From a virus: a stretch of DNA of 42,880 nucleotides. The position numbers and the translations under genes are program-made. The DNA is taken from positions 1 through 42,880 of the IMG/VR virus record IMGVR_UViG_3300047362_000424; one strand, written 5' to 3'. The notes below the pieces were generated by a model, which did not search any database, was not told the DNA's origin, and saw only the letters and a list, made by a program, of their open reading frames with translations. This document shows positions 30,140-36,758 of the stretch, piece after piece. How positions within the stretch are numbered: the first letter of the stretch is position 1; each line of letters begins with the position of its first letter.

Positions 30140-31146
30140 TTGCAAACCTTCCTCATTAATAGTTCAATTTTTGTTGGATTTTTGTGCCTACTATTTATAA
30201 TACTTCTTATTGTATACAATCTTCCGTATTTTGTCAAGGCATCACTTGCATCTTTACAATCTTTCCATTCTGGAAAGGATACACTGAAACCATGTTTTAT
30301 AGCAGACTTACACATCATTTTACCAGGTTCATCTAAATCTGGTAATACTATAATTTCTTTATCAAGGCTTTTTAATATCTCAGCCTGTTCTTCGTTTATA
30401 TTATTTCTACCTGTAGCACAACCATCTGTTACTATAGCATCAAGTTGACCTTCTGTAACTATAACCATTTCTCTATTTCTTGTTTGCCTATCAAGCCCAT
30501 ATACAAAATCTGCTTTAGGTTGTTGATTATAATATTTTGCTACTTCCTTAGGTGGAGTTCCTATCCATCTAGCAGTATAGCCTACTATATCATTCTTATA
30601 CGTAAATGGTATAATAAATCTTCTGTTCATTCTACCAAATTGTTTACTAGGGCTATACATAAGTCTAGAGTCAGTTACATCAAATCCTCTACTAGTTAAA
30701 TATGATACTGCATCAATCCAATTTTGATCAGGATCTTTAAATTCCATAAACGGCTTTGCACCCTCTGGTAAATCTTTTTTATCCCAACCAATATTTAATT
30801 GCTTTGGTTTTTCTTTTTTAATTAATAACGTAGCAACATCTTGCTCACGTAATAACTCTAGTTGAATACGATGTATATCGTTTTCATCTGCACCTAATAT
30901 AGTTAATAATTTTTTTAATTTGTTTGTTATTCTATTATGTTGTGTATACCCTGTTTTATAATTGCAATTAAAACAATTATATTGAAAATGATCTTCTTCA
31001 AAATAAAAACCACCTCTGCCTTTTGTATCTGGCCTGCTTTCACCGTTTCTTACACACATAGGACAATTACCAGAAACCCACCCATTGGGGTTACTTCGCC
31101 AGTTAGTAGGTATCAGAGTTCGAACGTAGTCATTCATTAAAGTCAT
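30136..31146 (-). CDS. 61: DNA primase (gp61-like)
   Basis: Synthesises RNA primers at the fork. 336 aa. The N-terminal zinc-binding domain has C28-P-M-C31 and C58-F-N-C61. The TOPRIM domain has IVTEGQLDAI with the catalytic Glu and LPDLDEPGK with the D-x-D-like residues. Basic segments FGRMNRRFIIPF and VGYTARWIG fit the RNA-polymerase core. The start is the ATG at 31146, which is exactly the +1 predicted from the promoter at 31153-31181. No Shine-Dalgarno site precedes it, so a leaderless mRNA is predicted. A second ATG lies three codons in. Coupled to the helicase downstream. Confidence 0.94.
   Translation of the reverse strand: MTLMNDYVRTLIPTNWRSNPNGWVSGNCPMCVRNGESRPDTKGRGGFYFEEDHFQYNCFNCNYKTGYTQHNRITNKLKKLLTILGADENDIHRIQLELLREQDVATLLIKKEKPKQLNIGWDKKDLPEGAKPFMEFKDPDQNWIDAVSYLTSRGFDVTDSRLMYSPSKQFGRMNRRFIIPFTYKNDIVGYTARWIGTPPKEVAKYYNQQPKADFVYGLDRQTRNREMVIVTEGQLDAIVTDGCATGRNNINEEQAEILKSLDKEIIVLPDLDEPGKMMCKSAIKHGFSVSFPEWKDCKDASDALTKYGRLYTIRSIINSRHKNPTKIELLMRKVCK
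30192..30199 (-). promoter_or_regulatory. Late promoter TATAAATA inside the primase gene
   Basis: Minus strand TATAAATAGTAG, matching the best late sites in the window. It would allow late transcription of the helicase and lies just below an early promoter. Confidence 0.6.
30209..30237 (-). promoter_or_regulatory. Early promoter embedded in the primase gene, upstream of the helicase
   Basis: Minus strand TTGACA at 30237-30232, 17-bp spacer, TACAAT at 30214-30209. Predicted +1 near 30202, leader of 63 nt to the helicase ATG. Confidence 0.65.
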
Positions 31147-31152
31147 AAGTGT

Positions 31153-31181
31153 ATATTACACTCTAATTACGACTTTGTCAA
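31153..31181 (-). promoter_or_regulatory. Early promoter giving a predicted leaderless primase mRNA
   Basis: Minus strand TTGACA at 31181-31176, 17-bp spacer, TAATAT at 31158-31153. The expected +1 falls on 31146, the A of the primase ATG. It overlaps the 3' end of the upstream gene. Confidence 0.8.
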
Positions 31182-31989
31182 GTGTTCCTGCTGATTGAGT
31201 AAATTTTGCTCTTAGATATTTAACGTTTGTTCGAAAAGTCCAAGGATCTATACCTGTATGGTTTAAATATGGAAAATATGTTTGAGTATTTGTACCAAGT
31301 GTGATATCAAACCAATCTGGTTCTGTAGGGTTATCACTTAAAGTACCTTGCATATAAAAATTACCAGTATAACCTGTACCATATACTCCTATTGTTACTA
31401 ATCCATTTGGTTTATCATAATAACCTGTTGCTTTTAATGAACTACTGTAATAGAATGTTTGATTGTTTACTGTTTGTTGTTGAAAGTTCTCATCTGCTTG
31501 TGTAGTAAGTGGTAATGCGTCACCTTCTTCACTTACATCTACAGTAAAGTTAGGTCTCATATTTAAATCACAAAATAATGGAACTGTTAGTCCTGTATCC
31601 GTAGTATAACTAAACACTAAATCATAATGTCCTTGTGAAAATCTTCCACTTTCACCTACTGTTATTATTACTTTAATACCACCTTGTATATAATCTGTGA
31701 TAATTGCTTTCTTACTTATTGTAGTTGACCTATCGTCTCTATCAATAAAAGAACAATATACTGTTGTACCTTGTAACATTACTGGTTTTCTATCTTGATT
31801 TTTAATAAAAAAGAAAAACTCATTATCAAATCCACGAAACAGTTTTAAGAATCTATAATTCATAGGACTATTAACTGCGGTACCTTTTGCACCTGCGTAT
31901 TTTGCTTGTCCTGCTGGTGTTCCGTGATCTTCTAATGTATAAAGATCGCCTTCTTGATTAACTTGGTATGTAGTTCCGTAATTTGACAT
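31156..31989 (-). CDS. Virion-type structural protein (277 aa)
   Basis: ATG at 31989 with AGGAG upstream. N-terminal GTTYQVNQEGDLYTLEDHGT, a conserved-looking block YRFLKLFRGFDNEFFFFIK, then MLQGTTVYCSFIDRDDRSTT. This is followed by beta-rich repeats of Thr/Asn/Gly (GTGYTGNFYMQGTLSDNPTE, WTFRTNVKYLRAKFTQ). The overall beta composition resembles baseplate or neck proteins of marine T4-like phages. Its own late promoter (32007-32014) fits that role. Confidence 0.72.
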   Translation of the reverse strand: MSNYGTTYQVNQEGDLYTLEDHGTPAGQAKYAGAKGTAVNSPMNYRFLKLFRGFDNEFFFFIKNQDRKPVMLQGTTVYCSFIDRDDRSTTISKKAIITDYIQGGIKVIITVGESGRFSQGHYDLVFSYTTDTGLTVPLFCDLNMRPNFTVDVSEEGDALPLTTQADENFQQQTVNNQTFYYSSSLKATGYYDKPNGLVTIGVYGTGYTGNFYMQGTLSDNPTEPDWFDITLGTNTQTYFPYLNHTGIDPWTFRTNVKYLRAKFTQSAGTLDKVVIRV

Positions 31990-32006
31990 ATATTGCTCCT
32001 ATGTAG

Positions 32007-32014
32007 TATTTATC
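32007..32014 (-). promoter_or_regulatory. Late promoter GATAAATA
   Basis: Minus strand GATAAATACTA, 18 nt before the ATG at 31989. It is divergent to the plus-strand gene at 32051, whose own octamer-like site lies at 32035-32042. Confidence 0.75.
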
Positions 32015-32034
32015 CAAAGTGGAGATTTCAAAAG

Positions 32035-32042
32035 GCTAAATA
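32035..32042 (+). promoter_or_regulatory. Candidate plus-strand late promoter GCTAAATA
   Basis: Plus strand GCTAAATACC, eight bases before the ATG at 32051. It differs from GATAAATA by one base. Only about 20 bp separate it from the divergent minus-strand late promoter. The predicted +1 would lie at the ATG or one base before, with no Shine-Dalgarno site. Confidence 0.45.
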
Positions 32043-32050
32043 CCTATAGA

Positions 32051-32422
32051 ATGCAAACCAAACATCAGAAACTCTTAGAGCAATATCCATTCTTAACCGT
32101 CATTGAGTATGCCAACAACGAATACCTGGGTATAATGCAGAATATAGATAGTCACGTGGCTAGTATGTACATCTACGATCGTCTTAGCGAAGAGTATGAA
32201 AAAATGAAATTTTTAGAATTAGGTGAAGAATGGTGGTGGGAAACTAATAGAAAACTTCCAATAAACATTGCATTACTTAATAGATGGAACTTTGCCCATT
32301 GTGTACAAAGTTTTAATGTTAAACAAATGGAAGTAATTGCTGGGCCCGAAGTTAGATTAAGTAATAGTATTACTAAACGTATAAAACGTAGAAGTATTAA
32401 TCTTGTAAAGAAAGGCCCGTAG
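32051..32422 (+). CDS. Only plus-strand gene: conserved marine T4-like protein (123 aa)
   Basis: ATG at 32051. Reads QTKHQKLLEQYPFLTVIEYA, then NEYLGIMQNIDSHVASMYIY, then LELGEEWWWETNRKLPINIA. The last part contains FNVKQMEVIAGPEVRLSNSI and a basic tail KRIKRRSINLVKKGP. The block of three Trp after an acidic pair, and the overall layout, are recalled from marine T4-like phages, where function is unknown. No membrane segment. It ends 26 nt inside the convergent minus-strand gene, so the two mRNAs overlap at their 3' ends. Confidence 0.82.
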   Translation: MQTKHQKLLEQYPFLTVIEYANNEYLGIMQNIDSHVASMYIYDRLSEEYEKMKFLELGEEWWWETNRKLPINIALLNRWNFAHCVQSFNVKQMEVIAGPEVRLSNSITKRIKRRSINLVKKGP

Positions 32423-32981
32423 CCATCATATTTAATTGTAAGACAATAGCTAATGCATATGCATGAGCATGAGCTTTTTTAAAAAAGTATTCATCGCCTG
32501 ATGGCTTTTTCCAAACATTTTCATTTATATTATTCCAATTTTGTTTTAACAAATGACGTTTAGCAGGTCTTATTACTGCTAGTACTGCCGCTAATTGTTC
32601 AACACTTTTAGGTTTTAAAGTGTTAACTATATCAAAATGTTTATGTATATGAAAGCATTTTTCTACTACCTCTTTATGCTCTAACAACTCCCACATTGGC
32701 TCCATTGCTAACAGTTGATTAAGATGTTCTTTTGATTTTATATCTTTATACAAGCCAACATTAAGTACATCAATTTTAAAGTAACCCATATCTTCTGCTT
32801 CTTTGTAGTCTACACTAGATAGTCCTGTAAATGGATTACTAGGCATATCATGAAAGTATACGCCTGTATTATGTTTTGTTTGTTTGTTTTCTTTTAATAT
32901 CATAGCAGTAGTACCTTTAATTAATTTTAAAAGTCTGTTTCTATCTGCTACATCAATATCAATATCTGTATTAACTATCAT
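32397..32981 (-). CDS. DnaE-like (C-family polymerase) fingers fragment, stand-alone
   Basis: 194 aa. Two blocks look like parts of bacterial DNA polymerase III alpha. The first is YFKIDVLNVGLYKDI (about 69-83), like the F-KxDxLGL block. The second pair is LKPKSVEQLAAVLAVIRPAK, like the KPxSxEDLAAxxALxRPG block, and FKKAHAHAYALAIVLQLN, like FNKSHAAAYAxxxYQ. The catalytic palm is missing, so it cannot be a polymerase by itself. Short proteins with this make-up are recalled in marine T4-like phages. They could act as a regulator or decoy of host DnaE, but that is conjecture. ATG at 32981 with AAAGAGGA upstream; overlaps the 30-aa gene. Confidence 0.75.
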   Translation of the reverse strand: MIVNTDIDIDVADRNRLLKLIKGTTAMILKENKQTKHNTGVYFHDMPSNPFTGLSSVDYKEAEDMGYFKIDVLNVGLYKDIKSKEHLNQLLAMEPMWELLEHKEVVEKCFHIHKHFDIVNTLKPKSVEQLAAVLAVIRPAKRHLLKQNWNNINENVWKKPSGDEYFFKKAHAHAYALAIVLQLNMMATGLSLQD

Positions 32982-33063
32982 TTGGATCCTCTTTATTCAT
33001 TTTGTATAACAAGTATACAGGAATTATAAAACAACACAATATACAAAGTATTGGTATTATCAT
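32971..33063 (-). CDS. 30-aa membrane peptide
   Basis: Short frame with ATG at 33063 overlapping the TGA of the preceding gene (ATGA), ending 11 nt inside the next gene. It reads IIPILCILCCFIIPVYLLYK then MNKEDPNDS: one hydrophobic helix with three Cys, then a hydrophilic C-terminus. The helix explains the otherwise empty 78-bp gap and the coupling suggests real translation, but with no homologue known to me the call is tentative. Confidence 0.5.
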   Translation of the reverse strand: MIIPILCILCCFIIPVYLLYKMNKEDPNDS

Positions 33064-33731
33064 AATTCTGCTTTTTGCAATATCTCCGTAACCCATCTAC
33101 TATCTTGTGGGTTTACACTCATGGCTCTTTGCCAATAGTCTATTTCTAAAAATTCATTAACCATTTTTAATTGTTCTGTACTAAAATTATCAATCATAAC
33201 TTGTGCTTCGCTACTATGAAACAATACCCAAGGAGATATCTTTCCACTACAAATATGAAATACGGCTAAATTTGTAGATATTTTTGTAAAATATTTGTTA
33301 TAGGTTGTATCGTTTTCTTTTGCCCATTCTTGTAAAAATAATATAGTACGTTCTACACCTCTATCTACACTTTCTGTTTTTAAACGTTCTTTCATCCACT
33401 TCTTAAATTGTGAATCTCTATTCCAATGATCTAGCCTTACTGAATTCCTAACTAGCCATTCTGTAAATGCTGGAACATCATCTATTCCAATATCTCTACA
33501 ATAATAACCAAATTTTACAAATGCAGTATAATATGGACTTGTTGCAAATTCATCATATGTCTTTTCATTTTTAGAATTAGTACCTATTCTATAAAATAAT
33601 TGATAAGACCTAAATCCTAATTGTACGTGCTTTTCATCTTTTTGCATGAACCTACGTTTTTGTTCACACATATGTACTGATAGTGTGCTTTCTTTTGCAA
33701 ATGATTTTCCACAATAGTTACACTTAAACAT
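33060..33731 (-). CDS. Zinc-finger-containing phage protein (223 aa)
   Basis: Starts with a C2H2-like finger: C4-N-Y-C7 then H20 and C22 (FKCNYCGKSFAKESTLSVHM), a C2HC-type arrangement. The rest is helical and aromatic (LGFRSYQLFYRIGTNSK, FVKFGYYCRDIGIDDVPAFT, RTILFLQEWAKEN). ATG at 33731 overlaps the stop of the cupin gene (TAATG) and has AAAGGA upstream. Resembles unnamed marine phage proteins; nucleic-acid binding is likely but unproven. Confidence 0.78.
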   Translation of the reverse strand: MFKCNYCGKSFAKESTLSVHMCEQKRRFMQKDEKHVQLGFRSYQLFYRIGTNSKNEKTYDEFATSPYYTAFVKFGYYCRDIGIDDVPAFTEWLVRNSVRLDHWNRDSQFKKWMKERLKTESVDRGVERTILFLQEWAKENDTTYNKYFTKISTNLAVFHICSGKISPWVLFHSSEAQVMIDNFSTEQLKMVNEFLEIDYWQRAMSVNPQDSRWVTEILQKAEL

Positions 33732-34057
33732 TAATGATTCCTTTTGCCATCAAATACACAAACAAAATATAAACCTTGTGGTCCACATTTGACTCTATGA
33801 TGCACTCCATCTTCAATTAACACAACATCACCAGCTTGTACAAACATCTCTTTATCATCTAGCCACATAGTACCAGCTCCTTTAACAAAGTAATATACTT
33901 CTTCTTGTCCACTATGGTTATGCCCACGTGTTGACTTATATGGGTGTAATTCTGTACTGCTTAATACTAGGTTGTTTAATAACTTGTTATCTTTTAATAT
34001 GTAAGTTTCGTTATCTTTAATAACTTCTCCACCAATATCCATTATATTGTATTTCAT
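33731..34057 (-). CDS. Cupin-domain protein (108 aa)
   Basis: Single-domain cupin. Motif 1, G-H46-N-H48 ... E52 with GQEEVYYFVKGAGTMWLD, and motif 2, AGDVVLIEDGVHHRV with H86, supply a full set of metal ligands. Such small cupins are often sugar-phosphate isomerases or dioxygenases, but the substrate cannot be read from the sequence. Possible auxiliary metabolic gene. ATG at 34057 overlaps the stop of the preceding gene by ATGA. It lies in the UvsW operon. Confidence 0.85.
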   Translation of the reverse strand: MKYNIMDIGGEVIKDNETYILKDNKLLNNLVLSSTELHPYKSTRGHNHSGQEEVYYFVKGAGTMWLDDKEMFVQAGDVVLIEDGVHHRVKCGPQGLYFVCVFDGKRNH

Positions 34058-34512
34058 TTTAATAACTCTTTTATTTCTTTTTTAGTCATTCCGTATTCCT
34101 CAAATAACTCAATAAAGTCTTCTTTAGTTTTATTGCTTATAAAAATATCAACTTCGTCATCATTTAATTGACTGTAGTTTTTAACTACCCACTCTTGTAT
34201 CTTATTTTTCTTACCTCGTTTACCCGGTGCTATCCAAGGATGAAATGTAGGTTTGCCAAGTCCTACTAATTGTAATAGTTTAAACTGTAATTCAGGATGT
34301 TGTCGTAATTTATTAAAATGAACATTGACTACTTCATTAGTCCATTCTAAGTAATGCTCTGTAAAGTTTTTATCACCTGCACTACTTGTATATCTCATTA
34401 ACGGCCAAAGACTTAATTTACCTTTTTCTTCATCTGTAAGACTATTGTACCATTTTCTATCTTTGGTATCAATTGCTCTCATTTCACTCTTAATATCTAG
34501 CTTACTCATCAT
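34054..34512 (-). CDS. Conserved marine T4-like protein of unknown function (152 aa)
   Basis: ATG at 34512 (MMSKLD; a second ATG follows at once), with AAAGG upstream. Blocks: TKDRKWYNSLTDEEKGKLSL, WPLMRYTSSAGDKNFTEHYL, then ELQFKLLQLVGLGKPTFHPW and a Lys-rich GKRGKKNKIQEWV. The LSLWPLMRY and HPW(I)xPGKRGKKNK blocks are recalled from marine T4-like phages. Position between a zinc-ribbon protein and a cupin in the UvsW operon suggests a replication or recombination role, by context only. Confidence 0.75.
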   Translation of the reverse strand: MMSKLDIKSEMRAIDTKDRKWYNSLTDEEKGKLSLWPLMRYTSSAGDKNFTEHYLEWTNEVVNVHFNKLRQHPELQFKLLQLVGLGKPTFHPWIAPGKRGKKNKIQEWVVKNYSQLNDDEVDIFISNKTKEDFIELFEEYGMTKKEIKELLK

Positions 34513-34705
34513 TTGCCTTTATGTCTTGTGCTATCATATCGTATATGCTACTGTAACACCATTCACAAAATGTAACTGGTAATATACCAAAGTGTCCTTG
34601 TATTCCACCTGCATCTTCATTGTACTTACTATCACATATGCTACAAGTATCTTTTGGTTTAAATGGATCTTCTTGTTGTTTCTTCATAATACTACCAAAG
34701 TTCAC
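34502..34705 (-). CDS. Small zinc-ribbon-like protein (61-67 aa)
   Basis: Two CxxC pairs are readable: C-S-I-C in KDTCSICDSKYN and C-E-W-C in VTFCEWCYSSIYDM, separated by about 25 residues, as in a zinc ribbon. The start is uncertain. GTG at 34705 overlaps the preceding stop, and ATG at 34687 gives 61 aa. Neither has a good Shine-Dalgarno site. The stop overlaps the next gene. Confidence 0.72.
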   Translation of the reverse strand: MNFGSIMKKQQEDPFKPKDTCSICDSKYNEDAGGIQGHFGILPVTFCEWCYSSIYDMIAQDIKANDE

Positions 34706-34714
34706 TTATGTCAA
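34686..34714 (-). promoter_or_regulatory. Possible early promoter at the start of the zinc-ribbon gene
   Basis: Minus strand TTGACA at 34714-34709, 17-bp spacer, TATTAT at 34691-34686. The predicted +1 (34679) lies just inside the zinc-ribbon coding sequence, so it would serve the following genes. It could be chance within coding sequence. Confidence 0.4.
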
Positions 34715-35192
34715 GTACCTCCGGTAGTTTATTTGCTTCTTTAACAAATAATACACATGGTGCATTTGGTTTATCACTTAATGGAACATTTAGTAAATGT
34801 CCAAATTTTAATTTAGGTGCATACCATTTTACGTCAGTATAAATATTGGTAATTTGAATATCCATAAACTTGGGTGTATATCCTGTAATAGGATTAAATG
34901 CAAATACACTAAATCCTCTATCGTTTAAGCTCATTAAACTTACTACTTCTGGATCTCCAACACTTGGATCGCATATTACTACACTCCAGTCTAATGGCAT
35001 AGTAATTTGGTATTCACCAATTTTAAGTACTGCCGCTGGTGCATAAAAACTTTCTAAGAATACAAGTGGTATAAAATAATAATCTATATGACTAGGATTA
35101 CTATAATCTAAAATACTGTATCTTAAATCTTCTATTGTATCTGGTATGTCGTCAAGTTCATACGTATTGTTGTCTACTGTTAATATTTTCAT
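34692..35192 (-). CDS. Conserved marine T4-like protein of unknown function (166 aa)
   Basis: ATG at 35192 with AAGGAA upstream. Reads HIDYYFIPLVFLESFYAPAA, then GEYQITMPLDWSVVICDP, then VSLMSLNDRGFSVFAFNPIT, and KLKFGHLLNVPLSDKPNAPC. The LNDRGFxxFxFNP block is recalled from marine T4-like phages. Beta-rich, no catalytic motif. It is directly downstream of UvsW. Confidence 0.75.
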   Translation of the reverse strand: MKILTVDNNTYELDDIPDTIEDLRYSILDYSNPSHIDYYFIPLVFLESFYAPAAVLKIGEYQITMPLDWSVVICDPSVGDPEVVSLMSLNDRGFSVFAFNPITGYTPKFMDIQITNIYTDVKWYAPKLKFGHLLNVPLSDKPNAPCVLFVKEANKLPEVLDISELW

Positions 35193-35201
35193 TTTTATTC
35201 C

Positions 35202-36653
35202 TTAAAGCCAATTTACTTTTTCAATAGTAAATGGATAATTTGCTTCTTTGTAAAATTTCTTACGTTCTGTAAGATGTCTTTTACTAAATTTAGCTGAACT
35301 TGTAATATCCCATATCTGCACATTATCTTTGTCTTCTGCTTTTCTAATACCACGTCCAATACTTTGTATTACTCTAACAAAGCTCTTTCCTGGTTCTATT
35401 AAAACAAGATTAAATATACGTGGAATATTAATACCTACTGCCGCAACACCATATGTTGCTACAACAATTTGATTAGTTCCCTCATTAATGTCGTCATAAT
35501 GATCTTTACGTGTAGTAGTTTTCATCTCACCACTAACAAAGTTAGCTTCAGCTATATTATCGCATATTAGCTGACCTGCTTTGATTCTATCTACTAATAC
35601 AAGAGTATTACCAGAAGCAGATACTTTTTTAATTAAACCACTTATATACTTCATACGTGAAGCATTAGTAGTTAGGTAAGTTAGTTCGCTTTGATAATTG
35701 TTGTATTCTGATACTTCTTTTAATTGCACTACATTAACATGACATTGACTTAGAACTTCTTTTTCTTGTAGTTCACTTGCCGCCAGTTTGTGTGTAACTT
35801 CTCCTAAACAAGCCTGTAAACTAACCTTCTCATGATCAGCTTTTGGTATAGTGCCTGTTAAACCCCATCTTAGTGGAATGTTTGAAAAATCTTTTGTTAG
35901 TAATTCTTTTAATACTTCTGCTTTTGCTTGATGTACTTCGTCAACTATTACACATACTACATCTTCTGCAAAATCTACTAAACTTAAATCTGATTCTCCT
36001 TCTTTAAATCTTTTTCTTATACTGTTTAAACTCTGCCAAGTACAAATAGTATGGGTGTGTCCTAATTCTTTTTTGTCGCCATAATAAACGCCAACATCTA
36101 ATCCTAAATTTGCATAATCAGCATATGTTTGTGTAACTAAATCTTTATTAGGTACAATAACAATGCTCCTTCCATACTTTTCTACTTTGTTGCTTAATGC
36201 CGCGGTTATTAACGTCTTACCGGCACCTGTAGCTATCTCCTGTAGACAATGTGGTGTTGCTAGATACTTGTTAATAATTTCTACTTGATAGTCTCTTAAA
36301 ATTACAGGCTCGCCTGCAACAACATGACCTTCTGGCCACACTTTGTTTTCAAATGTGTTTTCATCTACAGGATCAAATTGAAAGTCATATTTAAAACGTA
36401 AGTCATTTAGATCTATTTCATAACCCTGTCCCATAATAATAGGCAATACTTTATCTAATAGGTTAGTATACGTAATTCCACCTATAGTGAAATAAGACGT
36501 ACATCCATCCCATCTACCTAGCTTAAAAGCTGGTACGTGATATGCATAAGGAAGAAAAAACTTTAATTCTTTTTCACACTTTCTACGTGTGTCTATATCT
36601 AAGCCTTCTACTTTGCAATTCACTTCATCTTTCAGAGTTATCTTACATTTCAT
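35202..36653 (-). CDS. uvsW: UvsW-like SF2 DNA helicase
   Basis: ATP-dependent helicase that processes recombination intermediates and unwinds R-loops in T4. 483 aa. N-terminal 110 residues are the UvsW-type DNA-binding domain (HVPAFKLGRWDGCTSYFT). Walker A is ATGAGKT (141-147). The DEVH box is D238-E-V-H. Motif III-like WGLTGTIP and a C-terminal VIQSIGRGIRKAED (motif VI) are present. ATG at 36653 coincides with the +1 of the promoter at 36660-36688, and no ribosome-binding site precedes it. The mRNA is therefore predicted to be leaderless. In T4, uvsW is a late gene; here a TATAAATA octamer also overlaps the start region, but its +1 would lie inside the gene. Confidence 0.94.
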   Translation of the reverse strand: MKCKITLKDEVNCKVEGLDIDTRRKCEKELKFFLPYAYHVPAFKLGRWDGCTSYFTIGGITYTNLLDKVLPIIMGQGYEIDLNDLRFKYDFQFDPVDENTFENKVWPEGHVVAGEPVILRDYQVEIINKYLATPHCLQEIATGAGKTLITAALSNKVEKYGRSIVIVPNKDLVTQTYADYANLGLDVGVYYGDKKELGHTHTICTWQSLNSIRKRFKEGESDLSLVDFAEDVVCVIVDEVHQAKAEVLKELLTKDFSNIPLRWGLTGTIPKADHEKVSLQACLGEVTHKLAASELQEKEVLSQCHVNVVQLKEVSEYNNYQSELTYLTTNASRMKYISGLIKKVSASGNTLVLVDRIKAGQLICDNIAEANFVSGEMKTTTRKDHYDDINEGTNQIVVATYGVAAVGINIPRIFNLVLIEPGKSFVRVIQSIGRGIRKAEDKDNVQIWDITSSAKFSKRHLTERKKFYKEANYPFTIEKVNWL

Positions 36654-36659
36654 ATTTAT

Positions 36660-36688
36660 ATATTACAGTACTTATGTTGAATTGTCAA
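36660..36688 (-). promoter_or_regulatory. Early promoter giving a predicted leaderless uvsW mRNA
   Basis: Minus strand TTGACA at 36688-36683, 17-bp spacer, TAATAT at 36665-36660. The expected +1 falls exactly on 36653, the A of the uvsW ATG. A TATAAATA octamer (36660-36653) overlaps the -10 and the first base of the start codon. It may be accidental or a second, late control. Confidence 0.8.
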
Positions 36689-36710
36689 TGAATTTGAGAA
36701 AAAACATTGA

Positions 36711-36740
36711 AAAGCGAAGAGGGGAATTTCACCCCTCTTC
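36711..36740 (-). terminator. Intrinsic terminator after the AAA+ ATPase gene
   Basis: Minus strand stem GAAGAGGGG, 7-nt loop, CCCCTCTTC (36740-36716), then GCTTTTC. A second, smaller hairpin (AACTGTTT/AAACAGTT, 36752-36771) overlaps the ATPase stop codon. Together they separate the ATPase unit from uvsW. Confidence 0.85.
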
Positions 36741-36758
36741 TATAGTTAGAAAACTGTT

